Assembly: GCF_016786305.1 (NCBI RefSeq)
Contig: NZ_JADWYV010000006.1
DNA: 64,000 nucleotides
Origin: Pseudofrankia nepalensis
GTDB lineage: Bacteria; Actinomycetota; Actinomycetes; Frankiales; Frankiaceae
Strand: one strand, 5' to 3'
The notes beneath the pieces were generated by a model, which made no database searches, was not told the origin of the DNA, and was given only the letters and a program-made list of their open reading frames with translations. Within the stretch, counting starts at the first letter, position 1. Each line of letters opens with the position of its first letter. Shown in pieces: positions 24,941 through 34,242 of this stretch. The position numbers and the translations under genes are program-made.

Positions 24941-24969
24941 TTTGCCCGCAAAATAGTTTTGCCAGCAAA
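24941..24969. promoter_or_regulatory. twin MarR operators
   Basis: Two copies of TTTGCnnGCAAA (24941-24952 and 24958-24969) lie 17 bp centre to centre in the gap between the divergent MarR and NmrA-like genes. The AT-rich context contains the likely promoters of both genes. A dimeric MarR at each site would cover them. Confidence 0.8.
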
Positions 24970-25012
24970 GCTATGAGGCCACGCTCCTCGTCCACCTCAC
25001 CATGGGAGTGTC

Positions 25013-25861
25013 ATGACCATTCTCGTCACCGGCGCGCGGGGGAACATCGGGTCGCGCCTGGTCGCCGCGCTGGCCGAGGCCGGCCATCCGGTCCGCGGCT
25101 CGGCCCGCGACGCCACGACGCTGCGGCTGCCCGCCGGCGCCGAGCCGGCCGAACTCGACCTCACCGACCCGGGGCCGGCCGCCGCGGACGCGCTGCGCGG
25201 CGTCGACGCGGTCTTCCTCTACCCGGTCATCGGTTCCGTCGACGCGTTCCTGGAGGCGGCCGTGGCGGCGGGCGTGCGCTACCTGGTGCTGCTGTCCTCA
25301 CCCTCGGCCTACGAGGCCGGGGAGTTCGACCGCCCCATCGGGCTCGTCCACCGCGCGGTCGAACGGGCGGTGGCCGGCTCCGGCCTCAAGCACACCGTGC
25401 TCTACCCGAGCTGGCTCGCGACCAACGCGGGGCGGGACTGGGCCGACCAGATCCGCGCCAGTAGGCGGGTCGCGATGGCCTTCGGGGACGCCTCCGTCAC
25501 GCCGGTCCATCCCGACGACATCGCGCGGGTCGCCGCCGACCTGCTCACCCGCGACACCCACCGCGCCCGGATGCAGATCCTCACCGGACCGCGGCCACTG
25601 CGGCTGCGGGACGCGGTCGCGACCATCGGGGATGTGCTCGGCGTCGAGCTGCCCGTCGACGACCTGACGCGCGACGAGGCGCTCGAGCGCGATCAGGGCA
25701 GGATGCCGCGCCCGATCCTGGAAACCCTGCTCGACGTGGCCGCGGCGAGCGTCGGCCAGACCGCCCCGGTCACCAACGCGGTCGAACGCGTCACCGGTCG
25801 CCCCGCCCAGCCGTTCCGCTCCTGGGTCGAGGCCCACCGGGCCGACTTCCAGCCCGGCTGA
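25013..25861 (+). CDS. NmrA-like NAD(P)-binding reductase/epimerase
   Basis: 282 residues. The Rossmann start is TILVTGARGNIGSRLVAAL. It is followed by VRGSARDATTLRLP, VDAVFLYPVIGSVD, RYLVLLSSPSAYEAG, a Tyr/Ser pair rather than a full YxxxK, and VHPDDIARVAADLL and RPLRLRDAVATIGDVLGVEL. It is of the NmrA/atypical-SDR type (quinone or NADP sensor or reductase). It is paired with the MarR at 24421, a common redox-stress arrangement. Confidence 0.88.
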   Translation: MTILVTGARGNIGSRLVAALAEAGHPVRGSARDATTLRLPAGAEPAELDLTDPGPAAADALRGVDAVFLYPVIGSVDAFLEAAVAAGVRYLVLLSSPSAYEAGEFDRPIGLVHRAVERAVAGSGLKHTVLYPSWLATNAGRDWADQIRASRRVAMAFGDASVTPVHPDDIARVAADLLTRDTHRARMQILTGPRPLRLRDAVATIGDVLGVELPVDDLTRDEALERDQGRMPRPILETLLDVAAASVGQTAPVTNAVERVTGRPAQPFRSWVEAHRADFQPG

Positions 25862-26049
25862 CGGCCCACGGCTCCCCTCCCGGCTTCCCTGACCGGCCCG
25901 CGGATTCCCTGACGACGCCTCCGTGTCTCCCGGCGGTCTCCCGGCGGCGACGCGCCCGGCGGTCTTTCCGGACACCGGCGACCGCCGGCCGACTCGGCGC
26001 CAGGGAATCCGCGACGGGCGGTGTCCGCGACGGAAGGAACCTCTATATC

Positions 26050-26066
26050 GACATCAACCTTGACAT
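26050..26066. promoter_or_regulatory. copy A of a recurring 17-bp motif
   Basis: GACATCAACCTTGACAT lies 147 bases upstream of the TetR gene at 26213. Close variants occur at 28535-28562 and 30156-30172 (one mismatch), and a related palindrome is at 28632-28663. The core TCAAC/GTTGA is partly symmetrical. It is probably a regulator site shared by the catabolic block. Confidence 0.55.
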
Positions 26067-26212
26067 AGGGCACTCTGGGGAGGCGACCGGTCGAGGCCCG
26101 CGACGGCCGCGGCTGCTCATTGGCGGCGCCCGGTGGCGCCGGCGAGCAGCCGGACGATCTACGTCATCCCGGCGCCCCTGACCGGCCAGACCGACTAGGC
26201 GGGAGACGCGTC

Positions 26213-26920
26213 ATGGAAACCCGAGCCCAGCTCGCGCGGACGGCGATCGTCGTCGACCTGCCCACGGGCCTCCATCGCGCGGGCGAGCCGCTCTCGTCGA
26301 CGCGCCAGCGGACCCGGGAACGGCTCCTCACGGCGGCCAGGGTCGTCTTCGAGCGCGACGGATTCGACAACTCGCGGGTCACCGACATCTCGCGCCTGAG
26401 CGGCCTGGCCCACGGCGGGTTCTACCGCTACTTCGAGTCCAAGGAGGCGGCCTTCGTGGAGCTCGCGACCGCCGCCCACGAACGGCTGGGAACTCCGCTC
26501 GACGGGGTGAGTTTCGAACCCGACTCGCTCGACGAGCTGCCGGAACGCCTGCGGGCGAGCATCCGCCGGTATCTGGCGGCCTACGGGGCGGAGGCGCGGA
26601 TTCTCGGCCTCGTCGGCGAGGTCAGGCGCCAGGACGACCAACTGCTGGCTCTGCGGTCCGCCTGCCAGCGCCCTGACATCGCCCGGCACGTCGAACCGGT
26701 CCGCCAGTCGCAGCGTCTCGAACTGCTGGAGCCCAGGGTCAACCCGGAGGCCCTGCTGTTCGCGGTCGTCGGCATGGTGGAGAGGTTCGCCGAGCAGTGG
26801 CTGGTGCGGGCCGCCGTCGCCTGCGACCTGGAGACCGCGGCGACCCAGCTGGCCCGGCTGTGCCTCCAGGCCATGCGGCCGGCGTGGCGCTGCCCGCCGG
26901 CCGCGGCGGCCTGGGCGTAG
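26213..26920 (+). CDS. TetR-family regulator of the second catabolic block
   Basis: 235 residues from ATG 26213 (GGGAG ahead). An N-terminal extension of about 28 residues precedes the HTH: RQRTRERLLTAARVVFERDG, then FDNSRVTDISRLSGLAHGGF, YRYFESKEAAFVELA. The C-terminal ligand domain is generic (EALLFAVVGMVERFAEQWLV). It is a candidate for binding the recurring 17-bp motif found ahead of this gene and at the promoters at 28340-28915 and 30156 (inference). It is convergent with the amidohydrolase gene. Confidence 0.88.
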   Translation: METRAQLARTAIVVDLPTGLHRAGEPLSSTRQRTRERLLTAARVVFERDGFDNSRVTDISRLSGLAHGGFYRYFESKEAAFVELATAAHERLGTPLDGVSFEPDSLDELPERLRASIRRYLAAYGAEARILGLVGEVRRQDDQLLALRSACQRPDIARHVEPVRQSQRLELLEPRVNPEALLFAVVGMVERFAEQWLVRAAVACDLETAATQLARLCLQAMRPAWRCPPAAAAWA

Positions 26921-27157
26921 CCAGGGCCCGGCCGCGCGACGTCGGCCGCGGGCGCGCGAGCGTCCGAGGCGGCGCGGCCAGAGCGGCTACCGCCCGGCCT
27001 GGCTCCGTGCCCGCGGCGCGCCTACCGGCGCATGCCGCCTGGTCCACGGTCGCACCATGCGAACGCCTCCGCGGGAACGGATGCCGTCGACCCGTCATGA
27101 GCAGACCGTCGCCCCTGGCAAGGTGTCTGGCGCTGTCCCGCGGGGAAGCTCTGGACG

Positions 27158-28339
27158 CTATTTCGACGGGAGGCCCAGGACCTCGAGGGCGTTCTCGCGG
27201 GAGATGCGCGCCACCGCGTCGTCACTCAGGCCGCCCAGGGACTCCGTGACGAAGTCGCGCGGCTCGACGACCCCCTCGGCGTGCGGCCAGTCGGACCCGA
27301 GCAGCAGCCGCTCGACGGGGACGTCGTCGAGCAGGTCGGAGAGCTGGTCCTCCCAGAACGGTGTGATCCAGACGTGCTCGTTGAAGGAGTCGCGCGGGCT
27401 CTCGCTGAAGTAGCCGGGGTTGCGGTTGGCGGCGTCGTCGAGGCGGTGCAGCAGGTCGGGGACCCAGCCCGCGCCGTTCTCGACGCTGGCCATCCGCAGC
27501 CCCGGGAATCGCTCGAACAGCAGCCCACACACCGCGGCGCCGTAGAAGTCGGCCACCGCGCGGCCCTTCGTCAGCACCCCGCGCAACGGGGAACGCAACA
27601 CCGACGACTCCCGCGCCCCCGGTTCCCACATCTGCACGATCGCGTCATAGCCGTCGTTGCCGGCATGGGTCGCCACCACGATCCCGGCCTCCTCGGCCAG
27701 GCCCCAGAAAGCGTCGTAGTCGGGGTCGAACGGCGAACGGTAGCCGCCCGGCGCGGGCACCGGCGCGTTGCGGACGTTCACGACGAGCGCGCCCTCGTCG
27801 AGCACCGTTCGCAGCTCCACGACCGCGGCGATCGGATCCAGCAGTGGAACGTAGGGCACCGCGTAGAGCCGGTCCTGGTAGTCATAGCCCCAGTCCTCCG
27901 CGAGCCAGCGGTTGAAGCCGTGGAAGACCTGGGCACACGCCGCCGGGTCGTCCTTGAGCGCGTCCTCCAGGCCGACGCCGAGCGTCGGGAACAGCAGGGT
28001 TGCGGACACCCCCTGCCGGTCCAGCGCCGCCAGCCTCGCCTCACGGTCCCGGTACTCCGGGGAGATCGGCTCGAGCTCGCCGAACGCCTCCCGAATGCTC
28101 TTCTGCTCGGGGTTGCCCCGGTACCAGGAGTACAACGCCCCCGGCTTGGCCACCGGATCGAACGTCGGATTGGCGATGTAGTTGTTCACCACGCCGCCCA
28201 CGACCAGCCGCCGCCGGCCGTCGATCTCGGCCCACCGCGCCCCTCGGGAGCCCAGCGCCCGCGGCTGGTAGCGGGTCAACGCGTCCTCGGCCTCGTAGTA
28301 GTGACTGTCGAAGTCGAAGATCCAACGGTCCGGTTCCAC
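27158..28339 (-). CDS. amidohydrolase-2 family protein
   Basis: 393 residues from GTG 28339. It is a metal-dependent TIM barrel of the ACMSD/decarboxylase group: an N-terminal WIFDFDSHYYE (DxH-like), GVSATLLFPTLGVGLEDAL, VVATHAGNDGYD (second His), ERFPGLRMASVENGAGWVPD, and LLLGSDWPHAEGV (the metal Asp). Members decarboxylate or hydrolyse aromatic or acyl carboxylates. A second amidohydrolase of the same superfamily lies at 31663. It is divergent from the kinase-like gene, with the recurring motif in the gap. Confidence 0.88.
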   Translation of the reverse strand: MEPDRWIFDFDSHYYEAEDALTRYQPRALGSRGARWAEIDGRRRLVVGGVVNNYIANPTFDPVAKPGALYSWYRGNPEQKSIREAFGELEPISPEYRDREARLAALDRQGVSATLLFPTLGVGLEDALKDDPAACAQVFHGFNRWLAEDWGYDYQDRLYAVPYVPLLDPIAAVVELRTVLDEGALVVNVRNAPVPAPGGYRSPFDPDYDAFWGLAEEAGIVVATHAGNDGYDAIVQMWEPGARESSVLRSPLRGVLTKGRAVADFYGAAVCGLLFERFPGLRMASVENGAGWVPDLLHRLDDAANRNPGYFSESPRDSFNEHVWITPFWEDQLSDLLDDVPVERLLLGSDWPHAEGVVEPRDFVTESLGGLSDDAVARISRENALEVLGLPSK

Positions 28340-28915
28340 TTCACCGCTCCCTCAGCTAGGAATCCGGCCGGGCATCGACGATGCCTCGCGCCATCGACGG
28401 GCCGGCAGGTTCGACGATCACCGTGGCGATCGGGTCTGCCTGCCGCGGGGCGAGCCGCTCGGCCCCAGGCCGCCCTCCGCGCACAGCCGGACCAGGGATG
28501 CTCGTCGGCCGGCCAGCCTCCGCCAGGTTCGCGCATGTCAAGTTCGACGTCAACTTCGACATCGAGTCACGAGCGGGATCCGGCGTCCAGCGCGCCCCTC
28601 CTCCGGCCCGCCCGTCCTTCCGGTCCGGCGGATACCTCGACATCGATGTCGACATCGAGGTATTACCTAGGTCGGGTGAGGTCCTGCCTCGGGCTTCTCC
28701 GCCGCCGACCGGCCCCGTCGGCGGCGCCGCCCGACGGCGGGGCCCGCTCGGCCCCGCCGCCCTCGACCGCCGTCCGCCTCGACCGGCCGTCCAGCCCGAC
28801 CGGCCCGACCCACGGCCCGGGATCGCGGGCGGCACCCGCGCCGGGGCGCGCGACGAGACCAGGGGCGTGGCCGGATCCCCGCGCTCACCGGCGCCGCATG
28901 CGGAGAGGAACCCCG
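28340..28915. promoter_or_regulatory. 576-bp divergent intergenic region with motif copies
   Basis: No gene is supported here. Two regulatory-looking sites are present. ATGTCAAGTTCGACGTCAAC (28535-28554), continuing TTCGACAT, carries the 17-bp motif in both orientations. A 32-bp imperfect palindrome at 28632-28663 has arms ATACCTCGA and TCGAGGTAT around CATCGATGTCGACA. They lie between the divergent amidohydrolase and phosphotransferase genes. Confidence 0.6.
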
Positions 28916-30013
28916 ATGTCGACTCCTGTTGACGACCATCCGAGCCACGGCGGCATCGTCGACGACCCGGCCGAGATCACCACCGACTGGCTGACCGGCG
29001 TGCTGCGCGCCGGGGGCGTCGACGGGACCGTCACCGCGCTGCGGCACGAGCGCATCGGCACGGGCCAGGTCGGCGCGAACTACCGGCTCCATCTCGACCA
29101 CACCGGCGCGGCGCCGCGCACCCTCGTCGTCAAGCTCGCCGCCGGCGACGAGGACAGCCGCCGCCGGGTGGGGCCCGGCTACCGCGCCGAGGTCGGCTTC
29201 TACACCACCTTCGCCCACCAGACCAGGGTGCGGGTGCCGCGCTGCTGGCATGGAGCGATCTCGCGGGACCGGACCAGGTTCACCCTGGTCCTCGAGGACG
29301 CCCACCCGGCGCGGCCGGGAAGCCAGCTGGCCGGGTGCGAGGTGGCGTCCGCGCTGGACGCCGTGCGCAACCTCGCCGGCCTGCACGCCGCCTTCTGGAA
29401 CAGCGAACACCTGCTCACCGGGACCCGCTGGATGCGCCGCGTCGACGAGGCCGGCGCCGCGTTCCTCGGCGCGACCCAGGTCGACGCGACCGCGCGGTTC
29501 GTCCGGCTCTTCGGGGACGCGCTGGATCCCGAGGACGCGGACACGATGACCCGCGCCGCCGACCTGACCGCGCGCTGGCTCGCGGCCGAAGGCTCCCCCT
29601 TCTCCCTGCTGCACGGCGACTACCGGCTGGACAACCTCCTGTTCCCGCCCGACGGCGCCGAGGGCGTGGTGGCCGTCGACTGGCAGACGCTGGCCGTCGG
29701 CCTGCCGGCCCGCGACCTGGCGTACTTCGTCAGCACCGCGCTGTCCGGGCCCAGCCGCCGCGCCCACGAGCAGGCCCTCATCCGGGCCTACCACGAGCGC
29801 CTGACCGACCTCGGCGTCTCGGGCTACCCGCTCGCCGACTGCGTCGCGGACTACCGGCGCGGGCTGCCGCAGGGCCCGATGATCATTTCCATCGGCGCCG
29901 TCTTCGCGACGGCGCGGCGCACCGCCGCCTCGGACGAGATGTTCCTGTCCATGACCCGGAACGCCTGCGCCGCCATCCGTGACGCGGACGCCCTGGCCGC
30001 GGTCGCCCGGTAG
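28916..30013 (+). CDS. aminoglycoside-phosphotransferase-like kinase
   Basis: 365 residues from ATG 28916 (GGAGAGG ahead). It has the APH/choline-kinase fold: a nucleotide loop around ERIGTGQVGANYRL, LVVKLAAGDEDS (Lys), FTLVLEDAHPARPG, the catalytic LLHGDYRLDNLLF, and VVAVDWQTLAVGLPARDLAY (the DFG-equivalent Asp). In actinobacterial catabolic clusters these proteins sit beside acyl-CoA and CaiB genes and are thought to phosphorylate an alcohol substrate. A resistance role is unlikely given the neighbours. It is followed by the CoA transferase. Confidence 0.9.
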   Translation: MSTPVDDHPSHGGIVDDPAEITTDWLTGVLRAGGVDGTVTALRHERIGTGQVGANYRLHLDHTGAAPRTLVVKLAAGDEDSRRRVGPGYRAEVGFYTTFAHQTRVRVPRCWHGAISRDRTRFTLVLEDAHPARPGSQLAGCEVASALDAVRNLAGLHAAFWNSEHLLTGTRWMRRVDEAGAAFLGATQVDATARFVRLFGDALDPEDADTMTRAADLTARWLAAEGSPFSLLHGDYRLDNLLFPPDGAEGVVAVDWQTLAVGLPARDLAYFVSTALSGPSRRAHEQALIRAYHERLTDLGVSGYPLADCVADYRRGLPQGPMIISIGAVFATARRTAASDEMFLSMTRNACAAIRDADALAAVAR

Positions 30014-30155
30014 CAGGCCGCCCCATGCGGGCGACGGCTCCCGGCGGCGCCGGCCCTCGCCGGACCAGGCCGGACCGGTTCGGTCGGGGTCGGCCGGGTC
30101 GGCCGGCCGTTGCCTCGCCAGCGCCCGCCCGATATGGTTCGCGAACGCCGATATC

Positions 30156-30172
30156 GACATCAACCTTGATAT
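30156..30172. promoter_or_regulatory. copy D of the recurring 17-bp motif
   Basis: GACATCAACCTTGATAT differs from the 26050 copy at one base and extends into an ATATCGACATC...GATATCG context. It lies 130 bases upstream of the CaiB-type gene. Confidence 0.55.
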
Positions 30173-30302
30173 CGGCTCCGATGTCCCGAGGTCGCGGGAC
30201 CTGGCCGGCCGCGATCGTCATCGGGGCCGAATCCCGCGGCGCGACCGGCGGCGGCTCGGCCCGCCCGGCACCGCCATCAGCACGAACCGACCGGAGGACG
30301 GC

Positions 30303-31517
30303 ATGACGGCAGTGATGAGGGGCGTCCGCGTCCTCGAGGTCGCGGAGCACACCTTCGTCCCGGCCGCGGCGGCGCTGCTCGCCGACTGGGGCGCGGAGGT
30401 CATCAAGATCGAGCACGTCGAGCGCGGCGACGCCATGCGCGGCCTCGCCTCCACGGGCACCGCCCCCGTCGGCGGAGGCGTCCACGTCCTGCTGGAGCAC
30501 TCCAACCGCGGCAAGAAGAGCCTCGCCCTCGACCTGACCAGCGAGCGCGGCCTGGAGATCCTCTACCAGCTCGCCGGGACCGCCGACATCTTCCTGACCA
30601 ACAAGCTGCCCAGCGTGCGGGCGAAGCTGAAGATCGACGTCGAGCACATCCGCGCCCACAACCCGAACATCATCTACGCCCGCGGCCTGGGCCAGGGCGA
30701 GCGCGGCCCGGACGCCGACCGGGGCTCCTACGACTTCCTCGCCTTCTGGGGACGAGCCGGAATCGCGGCGGCCATGATGGAGGCCGGCGCCGAGCGCGTC
30801 CCGTTCCCGCCCGCCCCCGGGTTCGGCGACTCGATCGGGGCGATGACGATCGCCGGCGGGCTGATGGGCGCGCTGTTCCACCGCGAGCGCACCGGCCACG
30901 CCGCCGTCGTGGACGTCTCCCTGATGGCCGCCGGCATGTGGTCCATGGGCCAGGCCATCGGCCTGTCGGCCCAGCTCGGCATCCCGTGGGCGCAGCCCCC
31001 GGAGGGACGCACCGGCAACCCGCTCGTCAACACCTACCGGACCAGCGACGACCGGTTCCTCAGCTTCTCCTGCCTCCAGGTCACCCGCTACTGGCCGGAG
31101 CTCTGCCAGCTCGTCGGCCGGCCGGAGCTCGTCGACGACCCCCGCTTCGCCGACTTCGCCTCGATCAGCGCCCACGCCCTCGAGGCGACCGCCGAGCTGC
31201 GCACGGTGTTCGCGGGCGCCACGCTCGCCGAGTGGCGCGAGCGGCTCGCGTCGTTCAGCGGCCAGTGGACCGCCGTCCAGACCACGCTCGAGACGACGAC
31301 GGACCCGCAGTCGGTCGCCAACGGCTACGTACAGACCCTCGAGTCCGCGAACGGCACACCCTTCCAGCTCGTGGCCGCGCCGGTCCAGTTCGACGAGCAG
31401 CCGGCGCCGGCGGGCCGCGCCCCCGAGCTGAACGAACACGGCGACGCGATCCTCACCGAGCTCGGCTACGACTGGGACACCGTCATCGCGCTCAAGCTCG
31501 ACGGCGTCGTCGCCTGA
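30303..31517 (+). CDS. CaiB/BaiF family III CoA transferase
   Basis: 404 residues from ATG 30303 (GGAGGAC ahead). Family features are VRVLEVAEHTFVPAAAALLA, DWGAEVIKIEHVERGD, SNRGKKSLALDLTSERG, the catalytic Asp in DRGSYDFLAFWGRAGI, GGLMGALFHRERTGHAAVVD, and GNPLVNTYRTSDDRFLSFSC. It moves CoA between carboxylic acids without forming free CoA. With the amidohydrolases, kinase and TetR it forms a likely catabolic route for an aromatic or branched acid; the substrate is unknown. Confidence 0.93.
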   Translation: MTAVMRGVRVLEVAEHTFVPAAAALLADWGAEVIKIEHVERGDAMRGLASTGTAPVGGGVHVLLEHSNRGKKSLALDLTSERGLEILYQLAGTADIFLTNKLPSVRAKLKIDVEHIRAHNPNIIYARGLGQGERGPDADRGSYDFLAFWGRAGIAAAMMEAGAERVPFPPAPGFGDSIGAMTIAGGLMGALFHRERTGHAAVVDVSLMAAGMWSMGQAIGLSAQLGIPWAQPPEGRTGNPLVNTYRTSDDRFLSFSCLQVTRYWPELCQLVGRPELVDDPRFADFASISAHALEATAELRTVFAGATLAEWRERLASFSGQWTAVQTTLETTTDPQSVANGYVQTLESANGTPFQLVAAPVQFDEQPAPAGRAPELNEHGDAILTELGYDWDTVIALKLDGVVA

Positions 31518-31662
31518 CCGGCCGCCGCGCGGCGCGGCCCTCGCCGCCCGGCCGGGCCGCCCGCGCCGGCGGCCGTGCCAGCGCGGGCGCCAGCGCCGGG
31601 ACCAGCGCCAAGGCCGCCAGGAAGCGATGATTGCGACTGGAAGCAAACGCGAGGAGGGGATT

Positions 31663-32934
31663 GTGAAGGTCGAGGACCTGATCCTGGTGAGCATCGACGA
31701 CCACGTCGTCGAGCCGCCCGACATGTTCACCCGGCACGTGCCGGCGAAGTGGCTCGACCAGGCCCCGAAGGTGGTCACCACCGAGGAGGGCTTCCAGGCC
31801 TGGGAGTTCAAGGGGAACCGCACCGGGACGCTGTCGCTGAACGCGGTCGTGTCCTGGCCGCCGGAGGAGTGGGGGCTCGACCCGGCGGGCTACGCCGAGA
31901 TGCGGCCCGGCGCGTACGACATCCACGAGCGCATCCGCGACATGAACCGCAACGGGATCTTCGCGTCCATGTGCTTCCCGACGTTCCCGGGGTTCAGCGC
32001 GGGCAACCTCAACCGTGGGCACGACGACCTGGCCTACATCATGGTCCAGGCGTACAACGACTGGCACATCGACGAGTGGGCCGCGGCCTACCCGGGTCGG
32101 TTCATCCCGCTCGCCCTGCTGCCGACCTGGGATCCGGCGCTGATGGTCGCCGAGATCCGGCGGGTCTCGGCCAAGGGCTGCCCGGCGGTGTCGATGCCGG
32201 AGCTGCCGCACATCGAGGGCCTTCCGAGCTACCACGACCTCAGCCACTGGGGCCCGGTGTTCGAGGCGCTGGCCGACACCGGCACCGTGATGTGCCTGCA
32301 CATCGGCCAGGGCTTCGGCGCCCTCAAGCAGCCGCAGGACGCGCCCATCGACAACTTCATCATCCTGGCGACGCAGGTGTCGACGCTGGCCGCCCAGGAC
32401 CTGCTGTGGGGCCCGGCGATGCGGAACTACCCCGCTCTCAAGATCGCCTGGTCGGAGGCCGGCATCGGCTGGATCCCCTTCTACCTCAGCCGCTGCGACC
32501 GGCACTACACCAACCAGCGCTGGCTGCGGCGCGACTTCGGCGGGAAGCTGCCCAGCGAGGTCTTCCGCGACCACTCGCTCGCCTGCTACGTCACCGACCC
32601 CGTCGCGCTCAAGGTCCGCCACGACATCGGCGTCGACATCATCGCCTGGGAGTGCGACTACCCGCACTCGGACTCCATCTGGCCCGACGCCCCGGAGCAG
32701 GTCATGCGGGAGATGACCGACGCGGGCGCGAGCGACGACGACATCAACAAGATCACCTGGCAGAACTCCTGCCGCTTCTTCGACTGGGACCCGTTCCGCG
32801 GGCTGCCGCTGGACCAGGTCACCGTCGGCGCCCTGCGGGCGAAGGCCAGCGACGTCGACACCACCGTCCGGTCGCGCAAGGAGTGGGCAGCGCTCAACGC
32901 CGCCCGCACCGCCGGGGCCGCCGCCGGGAGCTAG
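31663..32934 (+). CDS. amidohydrolase-2 family protein
   Basis: 423 residues from GTG 31663, chosen because GAGGAGGGG lies ahead and family homology begins at KVEDLILVSIDDHVVEPPDM; ATG 31627 is in frame. Metal-site landmarks are SIDDHVVEPP, VMCLHIGQGFG, KIAWSEAGIGWIPFYLSRCD and IAWECDYPHSDSIWPDAPE. This long subgroup is common in mycobacteria and Frankia beside acyl-CoA genes and is annotated as hydrolase or decarboxylase. It follows the CaiB gene by 145 bases and is probably in the same transcript. Confidence 0.9.
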   Translation: MKVEDLILVSIDDHVVEPPDMFTRHVPAKWLDQAPKVVTTEEGFQAWEFKGNRTGTLSLNAVVSWPPEEWGLDPAGYAEMRPGAYDIHERIRDMNRNGIFASMCFPTFPGFSAGNLNRGHDDLAYIMVQAYNDWHIDEWAAAYPGRFIPLALLPTWDPALMVAEIRRVSAKGCPAVSMPELPHIEGLPSYHDLSHWGPVFEALADTGTVMCLHIGQGFGALKQPQDAPIDNFIILATQVSTLAAQDLLWGPAMRNYPALKIAWSEAGIGWIPFYLSRCDRHYTNQRWLRRDFGGKLPSEVFRDHSLACYVTDPVALKVRHDIGVDIIAWECDYPHSDSIWPDAPEQVMREMTDAGASDDDINKITWQNSCRFFDWDPFRGLPLDQVTVGALRAKASDVDTTVRSRKEWAALNAARTAGAAAGS

Positions 32935-33069
32935 CGACACCTCGGCGAGCGTTCGCCCCGCCGGCCGCGCCCGTGGAACCAGGATCAGTCGGACGGTGGC
33001 GCGCCGCCGGTGACGCGAAACGTCTGGCCGATCTCTCGGCTGTCGTTCTGGTGTCGACCTCGGTGCCGG

Positions 33070-34176
33070 TCAACGAGGAGAGGCGGCCACCCGTACGCGG
33101 TCGCTCTCGCGGTCGGAGAGGAAGGACGCCAGTTCCCGTCCCTGCTCGGCGACGGCGGCGCGGTCGGCTCGGGAGAAGCGGCGCAGCGGGGTGACGACCA
33201 CGGCGCCCGCCTCGACGTTCCAGGTGGCGGCGACCCGGCCGTCGACCAGCACCACGCGCGCGCCGGCGACCGACAGGCCGCGGTGGGCGTCGTCGATGAT
33301 CCGGCCGCGGTCCTGGTAGCCGAGGATCGCGTTGTCGAACGCCGGCAGGAACCGTGCCGGGGCGGGCGTGTCGGGGTCGGGCCGCGGGGCGTCCGGGAGG
33401 TCGAGCAGCTCACGGCCGCGCTCGTCGCGGAAGGCGACGAGCTCCTCTCGGATCGCGGCCACCGCGGCGGGCAGCCCGGCCAGGCCGCACCAGGCGCGCA
33501 GGTCGGCCACCGACGCGGGGCCGAACGCGGCCAGATAGCGCCGCGCCAGCGCCTGGCCGACCGGATCGGTGCCATCGGGGGCGGGCGGGTCGACCTCCCG
33601 GCCCAGCCACGAGGACAGCGCCGCGTGACGCACGCCTGCCCGCGTGCGCCACAGGCCGCGCGGGGGCAGCTGCGCCAGCGGCGCCAGCGCGCAGGCCATC
33701 TCGCCCAGGGCCCGCGGCCCCGGCGCCGGCCAGCGCTCGGCCAGCACCCGCGCGAGCTCCGCCGTCGAGCGCGGCTGGCCGTCGGCGAGCACCGCCCGGA
33801 CCGCCGCGGCGAGCTCGTCGAGGTCCAGCCCGCCGAGCTCGCCGCGGTAGACCCCGAGGACCCGCTGGCGCAGCATGGGGTCATGGCGGGCTCGCCAGGC
33901 CAGGGCATCCTCGGCGGCGAGCAGGTGAACGGTGCGGCGCATGAGGTGGGTCCGCACCACGCGCCGCCCGGTCAGCAGGTCCGAGAGCGCCGCCGCGTCG
34001 AACGCGCGCAGCCGTGTCCACAGGCCGACGAACGGCTCCTGCGGCTCCTGCGGCTCCTGCGCCTGCAGGCCGCCGAGATGCGCGACGGCGTCGAGCACCG
34101 GCAGGTCGGCGCGCTCGAGCAGCAACTGGCGGGCCAGGGTCGCGCGGCCCAGCGCCCGGGCGCCCAGAACGGTCAT
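33070..34176 (-). CDS. winged-helix AlkZ/YcaQ-like DNA-binding protein
   Basis: 368 residues from ATG 34176. It fits the HTH_42 family, related to the DNA glycosylases AlkZ and YcaQ: RQLLLERADLPVLDAVAHLG, GLQAQ (the Q-x-Q catalytic-type motif), VVRTHLMRRTVHLLAAED, LPPRGLWRT, and FLPAFDNAILGYQDRGRI. Gln-Glu-Pro triplets are repeated after the motif (EPQEPQEP). AlkZ unhooks DNA crosslinks; many actinobacterial paralogues are untested. It is single, with a repeat-rich region upstream. Confidence 0.85.
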   Translation of the reverse strand: MTVLGARALGRATLARQLLLERADLPVLDAVAHLGGLQAQEPQEPQEPFVGLWTRLRAFDAAALSDLLTGRRVVRTHLMRRTVHLLAAEDALAWRARHDPMLRQRVLGVYRGELGGLDLDELAAAVRAVLADGQPRSTAELARVLAERWPAPGPRALGEMACALAPLAQLPPRGLWRTRAGVRHAALSSWLGREVDPPAPDGTDPVGQALARRYLAAFGPASVADLRAWCGLAGLPAAVAAIREELVAFRDERGRELLDLPDAPRPDPDTPAPARFLPAFDNAILGYQDRGRIIDDAHRGLSVAGARVVLVDGRVAATWNVEAGAVVVTPLRRFSRADRAAVAEQGRELASFLSDRESDRVRVAASPR

Positions 34177-34193
34177 CGGATCACGCCCACATT

Positions 34194-34237
34194 GTCGTCG
34201 TCTGGCACGAGACGACGTTGACAGGAAAAGCGGCCAG
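34194..34237. repeat. 44-bp direct repeat, left copy
   Basis: Identical to 34542-34585. It contains an inverted repeat CGTCGTC/GACGACG around TGGCACGA, then TTGACAGGAAAAGCGGCCAG. It flanks the 302-bp MITE-like unit. Confidence 0.85.
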
Positions 34238-34242
34238 AGTGT

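Noticed and set aside
27281..30013. A 910-codon plus-strand frame across the amidohydrolase and kinase genes
   Set aside because: The first 540 codons are antisense to the amidohydrolase plus intergenic sequence. Only the part from ATG 28916 is a real gene.
28916..30013. An aminoglycoside-resistance gene
   Set aside because: The catalytic motifs are those of the APH fold, but the CaiB/amidohydrolase context points to a catabolic kinase.
31492..32940. A 482-codon minus-strand frame opposite the second amidohydrolase
   Set aside because: Antisense shadow of a gene with clear family motifs.
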